Source of the DNA: Paenibacillus durus
Lineage (GTDB): Bacteria > Bacillota > Bacilli > Paenibacillales > Paenibacillaceae
NCBI RefSeq assembly: GCF_000756615.1
Contig: NZ_CP009288.1
Span: 3,844,001 to 3,908,000 of the forward strand
Direction: 5' to 3'
Length of the DNA: 64,000 nucleotides
The stretch's first letter is position 1. Each line of letters starts with the position of its first letter. Below the pieces are notes generated by a model. That model was not told the DNA's origin. It made no database searches and was given only the letters and a program-made list of their open reading frames with translations. A program made the position numbers and the translations under genes. This document shows, one piece after another, positions 58,934-64,000 of this stretch.

Positions 58934-59317
58934 TCAGACAATCGTCGCGTGAAGCTCCTTATTGTCAAGCTTAACGGGACGGTTGTTCTCGTCCACAAAC
59001 ACAACCGTAGGCTTATGCACTTCAAGCTCTTCCCGGGAAAGTATCGCATATGAAATAATAATGACCGTATCGCCGGGCTGCACAAGCCGCGCCGCCGCGC
59101 CGTTCAGACAAATGACGCCGCTGCCTCGCGGACCCGGTATGACGTAAGTTTCCAGACGCGAACCGTTGTTGTTGTCCACAATCTGCACTTTCTCGTTCTC
59201 AAGCAGGTCTGCGGCTTCCATCAGATCCTCGTCAATCGTAATGCTGCCGACATAATTCAGGTTGGCTTCGGTGACCGTCGCCCGGTGGATTTTCGATTTC
59301 ATCATATGTCTATACAA
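58934..59317 (-). CDS. panD: Aspartate 1-decarboxylase
   Basis: The protein has 127 residues. It makes beta-alanine for pantothenate. It is made as a proenzyme that cuts itself between Gly and Ser in NYVGSITID, leaving a pyruvoyl group on the new N-terminus. YVIPGPRGSGVICLNGAAAR is the conserved core. I use the TTG at 59317 because AAGGAGGT is eight bases before it; the ATG codons at 59305 and 59302 are too far. The start overlaps the panC end by 8 bases. Confidence 0.97.
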   Translation of the reverse strand: MYRHMMKSKIHRATVTEANLNYVGSITIDEDLMEAADLLENEKVQIVDNNNGSRLETYVIPGPRGSGVICLNGAAARLVQPGDTVIIISYAILSREELEVHKPTVVFVDENNRPVKLDNKELHATIV

Positions 59318-60200
59318 GCGCTGCGACCTCCTTCGGCGTAAAGATGATATTGTCGATCAGGCGCGTACGGCCAAACCGAACGGCCAGCGCCATTATAATC
59401 TCCCCTTCGGCTCTCGTAAGCGGGAAGTTCCCTTCAAGCGGTTCAAGCTCCGGAAATGTCAAGATTTCCGCGTAATCAATGTCGGCAAGCGGCGAGCCGG
59501 AAATAACGGATGTCAGCAGCTCCCGGACTTCATCGGTCGTAGCGGCCTGTCCTTCCTCTACCGCCTTGCGGGCCTCCTGAAGCGAGCGGGACAGCACCAG
59601 CGCCTGACGGCGTTCTTCGGCCGATAAATAGACGTTGCGGGAGCTGAGCGCGAGCCCGTCGCTTTCACGTACGATGGGGCAAGGGATGATCTCCACATTC
59701 ATGTTCAGATCATCCACCATTTGCCGAAGCACGGCTACCTGCTGCGCGTCCTTCAGTCCGAAAAAGGCATATTCGGGCTGAACCAGATTAAACAGCTTGG
59801 CGACCACGGTCGTCACTCCGTCAAAATGGCCCGGGCGCGAGGCGCCGCATAATCTCGTTGTAAGAGAGGACACCGTTATCTTACTGCGGATTGGGCGGGG
59901 ATACATCACCTCTACCGTCGGAATAAACACGATATCGGCGCCCTCGCGTTCCGCAAGCTCCAAATCCCGCTGCTCGTCGCGCGGATAGGCCTCATAATCC
60001 TCATTCGGTCCGAATTGAATCGGATTGACAAAAATGCTCATGACAACCGTGCCGCACATTTCTCCCGCCCGCCGCAGCAGACTTGCGTGGCCGTCATGCA
60101 GATAACCCATCGTCGGAACCAGCCCGACAGGCCCCTGTCCTGTACGCCGCATAAACGAGGTGGCTTCCCGAAGCTGCTCTATTGTTCTAACGACTCTCAT
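59310..60200 (-). CDS. panC: Pantothenate synthetase
   Basis: The protein has 296 residues. It joins pantoate and beta-alanine with ATP. The class I synthetase motifs are LVPTMGYLHDGHASLLRRA (HxGH at about 37-40), SIFVNPIQFGPNEDYEAYPR, FFGLKDAQQVAVLRQM and LALSSRNVYLSAEER (KMSKS-like SSRN). Its ATG overlaps the panB stop by one base (TAATG), so translation is coupled. The middle gene of panB-panC-panD. Confidence 0.97.
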   Translation of the reverse strand: MRVVRTIEQLREATSFMRRTGQGPVGLVPTMGYLHDGHASLLRRAGEMCGTVVMSIFVNPIQFGPNEDYEAYPRDEQRDLELAEREGADIVFIPTVEVMYPRPIRSKITVSSLTTRLCGASRPGHFDGVTTVVAKLFNLVQPEYAFFGLKDAQQVAVLRQMVDDLNMNVEIIPCPIVRESDGLALSSRNVYLSAEERRQALVLSRSLQEARKAVEEGQAATTDEVRELLTSVISGSPLADIDYAEILTFPELEPLEGNFPLTRAEGEIIMALAVRFGRTRLIDNIIFTPKEVAALV

Positions 60201-61069
60201 TATGATCTCGCTCCTTTTCCGGCTGCGCCGTATAATGATTCCAGCACACTCTCATCCGCGCCGAACGCATGGCCTGCTTCCGGAAAGGCACGCTGTTTGA
60301 CTTCCTGCACATATTGGCCGAGCGCGTCGCGGATGATACCGCCGACGTCGGCATACGTCTTCACAAACCGCTTCTCCCTGTAAGGCGAAGCATACCGCAG
60401 CACATCGTGGAACACGAGCACCTGGCCGTCACAATAGCGTCCCGCTCCGATTCCAATGGTCGGAATGGTAAGCTCTTTCGTGATCGCTTCAGCCACTTCT
60501 TCGGTAACCAGTTCCAGCACGATGCCAAATGCGCCCGCCTTCTCCAGCGCCTTCGCCTCATCCATAAGCCGCTGCGCATCCTGGGCATCCTTGCCCTGCA
60601 CCCGGTACCCGCCAATTGTATTTACCGACTGCGGCGTGAGCCCGATATGGCCCAGTACCGGCACTCCCGCGGAGACGATGGAAGACACGGCGGCGCATAT
60701 TTCAAGCCCGCCTTCCATCTTAACCGCATGGGCATGTCCTTCCTGCATAAGCCTACGCACATTCTTCAGTGTCTCGTCGATGCCGCCGTGATACGTCATA
60801 AACGGCATATCCGCCACGATGAACGTATGCTCCGCTCCCCTGGCGACCGCCCGCGTATGGTATACCATATCGTCGATGGTGACAGGCAGCGTCGAGCTGT
60901 ATCCAAGAACGACATTGCCGAGCGAATCGCCGACCAGGATCATATCGACGCCGGCCTCTTCGGCCAAGGCGGCCGAAGGATAGTCATATGCGGTCAGCAT
61001 GCTCAGCGGCACGCCTTCCGCCTTCATTTTTTTCATTTTCACAATGTTCAGTGCTTGTTTGTCAGCCAT
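60200..61069 (-). CDS. panB: 3-methyl-2-oxobutanoate hydroxymethyltransferase
   Basis: The protein has 289 residues. It adds a hydroxymethyl group from methylene-THF to ketoisovalerate to form ketopantoate. The TIM barrel shows LTAYDYPSAALAEEAGVDMI, LVGDSLGNVVLGYSSTLPVT, MPFMTYHGG, VKMEGG, GHIGLTPQSVNTIGGYRVQG and GIGAGRYCDGQVLVFHDVL, with the Mg-binding Asp residues. It is first in the pan operon. Its 5' region (61070-61370) carries a terminator-like hairpin. Confidence 0.97.
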   Translation of the reverse strand: MADKQALNIVKMKKMKAEGVPLSMLTAYDYPSAALAEEAGVDMILVGDSLGNVVLGYSSTLPVTIDDMVYHTRAVARGAEHTFIVADMPFMTYHGGIDETLKNVRRLMQEGHAHAVKMEGGLEICAAVSSIVSAGVPVLGHIGLTPQSVNTIGGYRVQGKDAQDAQRLMDEAKALEKAGAFGIVLELVTEEVAEAITKELTIPTIGIGAGRYCDGQVLVFHDVLRYASPYREKRFVKTYADVGGIIRDALGQYVQEVKQRAFPEAGHAFGADESVLESLYGAAGKGARS

Positions 61070-61113
61070 TCCCTTTTCCCCTTTTGCGAGTCACCGCGCT
61101 TGTTTTAGCGCAA

Positions 61114-61148
61114 ACAAAAAAACCTTTTAGCGTATCCGCTAAAAAGGT
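61114..61148 (-). terminator. Terminator or attenuator between birA and panB
   Basis: Minus strand: ACCTTTTTAGCG (61137-61148) pairs with CGCTAAAAGGT (61122-61132), one bulged base, followed by TTTTTTTGTTTG. It lies 45-79 bases before the panB ATG. Further upstream GAAGGG/CCCTTC arms (61151-61156, 61181-61186) enclose another T6 run. It may end birA transcripts or control panB. Otherwise 61070-61370 shows no gene. Confidence 0.7.
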
Positions 61149-61370
61149 CCGAAGGGCAAAAAAGAGTCACTCGCGATCGTCCCTTCTGTCTCGGTCCTTG
61201 CGGCTCAGAGCAGAATCCAACGTAACCGTTCATTACAGTTATGAAGGTATAAACAAAAGCAGCTTTGCTATGCCAAGAGTGCAGTTCTTTTCACAGATAC
61301 CGCCTCTTGCGATCAGTATAACAAATCTGCCGGACAATTACACGATATAAATGTGACAAGGTCTGGTATT

Positions 61371-62168
61371 TTATACTAAGGTGATTTCGCCGGAATATAC
61401 ACTCGTCACCGATCCATTGTCCTCCCGAAGCAGCAGTCCGCCGTCTTCGCCGAGGCCTACAGCCGTCCCTTCCAGCCAGCCCCGGGGCGTCTCCAGCCCA
61501 ATCCTTCTGCCTAGGGTAACCGAGTGCTCCTCCCACAGCCTCGCGATCGGTTTCAGGCCTTGCTCCATGTACAGCCTATAATGGTGTTCCAGCTCCCGCA
61601 GCACTTCTGCGGCCAATTGTTCGCGGTCAACAGGCATGCCGCTCTCAATCAGCAGCGATGTCGCAATATGGCGAAGCTCTGCGGGATAGTCCTCCTCCGA
61701 CAGATTGGTGCTGATGCCAATCCCGGCGATTGCATACTGGAGCCCTCCAGGTCCCACATTCGATTCCAGCAAAATGCCGCACAGCTTTCTGCCGCGGGCC
61801 AGAAGATCGTTCGGCCATTTGATTCCTGCTTCCACACCGGTAAAATTACGGATGGCTGAGCAAACGGCTACGCCTGCCAGAAGCGTCAGCTGAGGCGTAG
61901 ACTGCAGCGGTATCTCCGGCCGCAAAACAACGCTCATCCAGACGCCCTTGCCCTTCGGGGAATGCCAACGCCGGCCCCTTGTTCCCCGTCCGCCTGTCTG
62001 CTCTTCAGCCATAACGGCAGTCCCTTCGGGAGCGCCCTTCTCTGCGAGCAGCTTGGCTTCCTCCTGAGTAGACACGACGGTATCCAGGCGCCTCAGTCTA
62101 CCGGCCCAGTTCGTATCTCTTAGTAAGTCCGCTTCGGAAGCAGCGGCCATTATTTTATCATTGCTCAT
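61371..62168 (-). CDS. birA: Biotin-protein ligase without the DNA-binding domain
   Basis: The protein has 265 residues. It activates biotin with ATP and attaches it to the carboxyl carrier protein. The catalytic domain is complete: VVSTQEEAKLLAEKG, MAEEQTGGRGTRGRRWHSPK (biotin/AMP loop), WMSVVLRP, IKWPNDLLARGRKLCGILLE (in parts, catalytic Lys) and AIAGIGISTN, then the SH3-like C-domain. There is no room for the N-terminal winged helix of the 325-residue B. subtilis BirA, because the start overlaps the end of cca by 11 bases. So it should not repress biotin genes itself. Confidence 0.95.
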   Translation of the reverse strand: MSNDKIMAAASEADLLRDTNWAGRLRRLDTVVSTQEEAKLLAEKGAPEGTAVMAEEQTGGRGTRGRRWHSPKGKGVWMSVVLRPEIPLQSTPQLTLLAGVAVCSAIRNFTGVEAGIKWPNDLLARGRKLCGILLESNVGPGGLQYAIAGIGISTNLSEEDYPAELRHIATSLLIESGMPVDREQLAAEVLRELEHHYRLYMEQGLKPIARLWEEHSVTLGRRIGLETPRGWLEGTAVGLGEDGGLLLREDNGSVTSVYSGEITLV

Positions 62169-63438
62169 GGTGATTCATCCTTTTCGCTTCGTTAATCAAT
62201 GCTGTCCTGTCATTAGGCAGGATGCCGGACGCCGCTGCCAGCAGCAGTGCCTGAAGCAGCTCTCCCAGCCAAGGCCCCGGACGGCGGTCCAGTGCGGACG
62301 CTAAATCGCCGCCCGTCACCGCCAGATCGGCCAGGCCGCGCACGGGCATTTCGTCCAGCCACCGCCGGGCGGACGGAACAAGCCCGGCGCACGGGCCGCC
62401 GCACGGCATGGCGGCCAGCAGCGCCAGCCACCCTTCGGCGGCTTCCGCGCCGAAGGCCAGCGCGGCGGCGAGGAACCGCCGCCGGAAGTCTGCGGGGCCT
62501 TCTCCCGGCCCCGCCTCCGCCGCCGCTGCGGTCCACGCCTCGCGGACCCGCAGCACCTGGGCGACGCCGCGCCGCGTCGCCCCCGGGAACGTCCATGCCC
62601 GCATCAAGCCGTCGGCCGCCTCGGCCGTCGCCCCCAGGGCATGGAGCAGCAGCGCCCACCGCAGGCGGGCGCTCCCCAGTTCCCCGATGCCGGTAAGACC
62701 TGCGGCTGCAGCCGCCAGGTCTTCTCCGGTCCAGGGGAACGGGGCCTTGCCGCGCGCGAGCAGCCCGCTGCGCGCCAGCATCGCAAGGCCCGTCAGCGGC
62801 CGGGGGCCTTCCACGATGCGCGTCAGCTCAGCAAAGACGCGCTCCACGGCGATATGCACCAGGCCGTCCCGGCGGCGCAGCAGGCCGCGCCACGTGTTCT
62901 TCGCGACGCTGAAGCCCAGAGTGGACGCGAAGCGTACGCAGCGGAGCATGCGGAGCGCGTCCTCGTCAAAGCGGTCTTCCGCCTTGCCTACGCAGCGGAT
63001 CAGCCGGCGGCGCAGGTCATCCGCCCCGCCGAACGGATCGATCAATCTTCCGTCCAGACCGAGACAGATCGCATTGATCGTAAAGTCACGGCGGCGAAGA
63101 TCCTCCTTGACATCCATAACAAAAGTAACCGTCTCCGGCCGCCGGTGATCGGCATAGCCGCTCTCGGTCCGGTAGGTTGTCACCTCAAACGGGAAATCGT
63201 CCTCCAGCACTGTAACCGTTCCATGCTGCAGGCCTGTCGGCACACATCTTGGAAAGAGCGACATGACCGACTCCGGCTTGGCTGAGGTGGTGATATCCAT
63301 ATCGTGAACGGGCCGCCCCAGCAGCTCGTCCCGGATACAGCCGCCTACCCAGTAGGCTTCATGCCCGGCATCGGTCAGGCGAATGATGATTCGCCCGGCA
63401 GCTTCGGCCATCAGGGGATCGGCCATTTTCCAATTCAT
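62158..63438 (-). CDS. cca: CCA-adding tRNA nucleotidyltransferase
   Basis: The protein has 426 residues. It adds CCA to tRNA 3' ends, needed here since tRNA-Lys lacks an encoded CCA. The class II head has YWVGGCIRDELLGRPVHDMD with the metal-binding DxD, then RRDFTINAICLG and DRFDEDALRMLRCVRFASTLGF for nucleotide selection. The C-terminal body and tail (about 225-400) are unusually rich in Ala, Arg and Gly and encoded by very GC-rich DNA, yet the frame is intact. It overlaps birA by 11 bases and follows bshA by 18. Confidence 0.95.
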   Translation of the reverse strand: MNWKMADPLMAEAAGRIIIRLTDAGHEAYWVGGCIRDELLGRPVHDMDITTSAKPESVMSLFPRCVPTGLQHGTVTVLEDDFPFEVTTYRTESGYADHRRPETVTFVMDVKEDLRRRDFTINAICLGLDGRLIDPFGGADDLRRRLIRCVGKAEDRFDEDALRMLRCVRFASTLGFSVAKNTWRGLLRRRDGLVHIAVERVFAELTRIVEGPRPLTGLAMLARSGLLARGKAPFPWTGEDLAAAAAGLTGIGELGSARLRWALLLHALGATAEAADGLMRAWTFPGATRRGVAQVLRVREAWTAAAAEAGPGEGPADFRRRFLAAALAFGAEAAEGWLALLAAMPCGGPCAGLVPSARRWLDEMPVRGLADLAVTGGDLASALDRRPGPWLGELLQALLLAAASGILPNDRTALINEAKRMNHHEQ

Positions 63439-63456
63439 AATGCCACGGCTCCATTC

Positions 63457-64000
63457 TTATCGGATCGCTTTCGTCACCCTGCGGTCCAGCACACGGTAAT
63501 AGATACTTTCGTATTGATCGGTAATGGCGTCCTTGCAGAAATCCTCTCGCGCGCGCTCCAGGCATGCTTTGCGGAACCTGCCCGCAAGATCCTCGTCCGT
63601 CAATAGCCGGACAGCGTACTCCGCCATGGCTGCCGTATCGCCGATCGGGGCCAGAAATCCGGTCTCGCCATGCAGCACCAGTTCGGGTATTCCCCCCGCC
63701 TGCGAGCCGATCGTCGGCACGCCGCAGGCCATCGCTTCCAAGGCTACAAGCCCGAAGCTCTCTTTCTCCGAGGGGAGCAGCAGCACATCCGCAAGCGAAA
63801 TCACCTGAGCGATTTCATCCTGCTTGCCGAGAAACCTTACCTTTTCCTCTATACCCATTTCGGCGACTTTGGCCTGAATCTTCGGAAGCTCCGGCCCCTC
63901 TCCGACAAGCAAAAGACGGGCAGGAATTTCCTTAGCGACTCTAGCAAAGATATCCACCACATCTCCAACACGCTTGACCGGCCTGAAATTGGAAATATGC
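63457..64000 (-). CDS. bshA: N-acetyl-alpha-D-glucosaminyl L-malate synthase (3' part)
   Basis: The frame enters from the right edge and ends at 63457, giving the last 180 residues of the protein, cut off at its N-terminus. It is a GT4 glycosyltransferase: HISNFRPVKRVGDVVDIFAR is the typical BshA switch region, LLLVGEGPELPKI, VRFLGKQDEIAQV, and the EX7E motif SEKESFGLVALEAMACGVP. It attaches GlcNAc to malate, the first step of bacillithiol synthesis. The bshA-cca-birA order equals that of B. subtilis. bshB would be expected upstream, outside the window. Confidence 0.95.
   Translation of the reverse strand, partial: HISNFRPVKRVGDVVDIFARVAKEIPARLLLVGEGPELPKIQAKVAEMGIEEKVRFLGKQDEIAQVISLADVLLLPSEKESFGLVALEAMACGVPTIGSQAGGIPELVLHGETGFLAPIGDTAAMAEYAVRLLTDEDLAGRFRKACLERAREDFCKDAITDQYESIYYRVLDRRVTKAIR

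Noticed and set aside
62247..62696. Several Arg/Pro-rich frames over the cca tail
   Set aside because: Same effect of extreme GC content; the cca frame itself is continuous from a perfect catalytic head to a stop that overlaps birA.

Overview
The window reads as a chromosomal segment of a moderately GC-rich, endospore-forming Firmicute, most likely Paenibacillus or a close relative. The evidence is bacillithiol synthesis (BshA), a Rex regulator, a proline T-box leader, S-layer-homology and copper-amine-oxidase-like cell-wall proteins, a two-headed bacterial dynamin, ribosome binding sites close to AGGAGG with many TTG/GTG starts, and a gene order at the right end matching the Bacillus subtilis bshA-cca-birA-panBCD-dinG-ypmB-asnS-dnaD region. 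No prophage, insertion sequence, CRISPR array or rRNA operon was seen. One tRNA gene is present, tRNA-Lys(CTT).

Layout. 1-7.1 kb: small regulators and modifiers: a YhbD-type MerR-like protein with an operator inside its own promoter, a DeoR-type regulator, ribosomal protein L25/Ctc, two acetyltransferases, a flavodoxin and an unknown protein behind a near-ideal promoter with a perfect Fur box in its spacer, and two RNA-modification enzymes. 7.1-12.5 kb: a MarR regulator and topoisomerase IV (parE, parC). 12.6-15.5 kb: an SGNH hydrolase - ABC ATPase - permease operon. 15.7-20.3 kb: tRNA-Lys, a secreted CAP-domain protein, a WG-repeat protein, and a decayed sugar-sensing/uptake locus (fragments of a YesM-type histidine kinase, a lipoprotein and an MglB-type binding protein) around an intact orphan NifX-like gene. 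20.3-29.4 kb: acetyltransferase, purT, a double dynamin, a chemoreceptor, a small unknown and nth. 29.6-36.5 kb: a cell-envelope block: SLH protein, GerMN lipoprotein, and two tandem paralogous N-acetylmuramoyl-L-alanine amidases.

36.7-44.7 kb: amino-acid synthesis: leuCD with a LysR regulator, separated by an AT-rich flavoprotein gene that looks acquired, then the T-box-controlled proBAC operon. 44.8-54.8 kb: dnaD, asnS, hbd-ackA, an FtsH-like membrane protease with a separately encoded extracytoplasmic partner, an alpha/beta hydrolase, a YpmB-like protein, an MTA/SAH deaminase-type amidohydrolase and rex. 55.0-64.0 kb: a 53-bp tandem repeat, dinG, a TPR protein, panD-panC-panB, birA, cca and the 3' part of bshA.

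Most genes are ordinary housekeeping. The points most worth following are the split FtsH module, the operator-like sequence duplicated on both sides of the inserted flavoprotein gene in the leu locus, the Fur-controlled flavodoxin/unknown pair, the 53-bp hairpin repeats, and the decayed kinase/binding-protein locus with an intact NifX-like gene inside it. All coordinates, motifs and hairpins were read by eye. Family names rest on recognised motifs and remembered family members, not on database searches.
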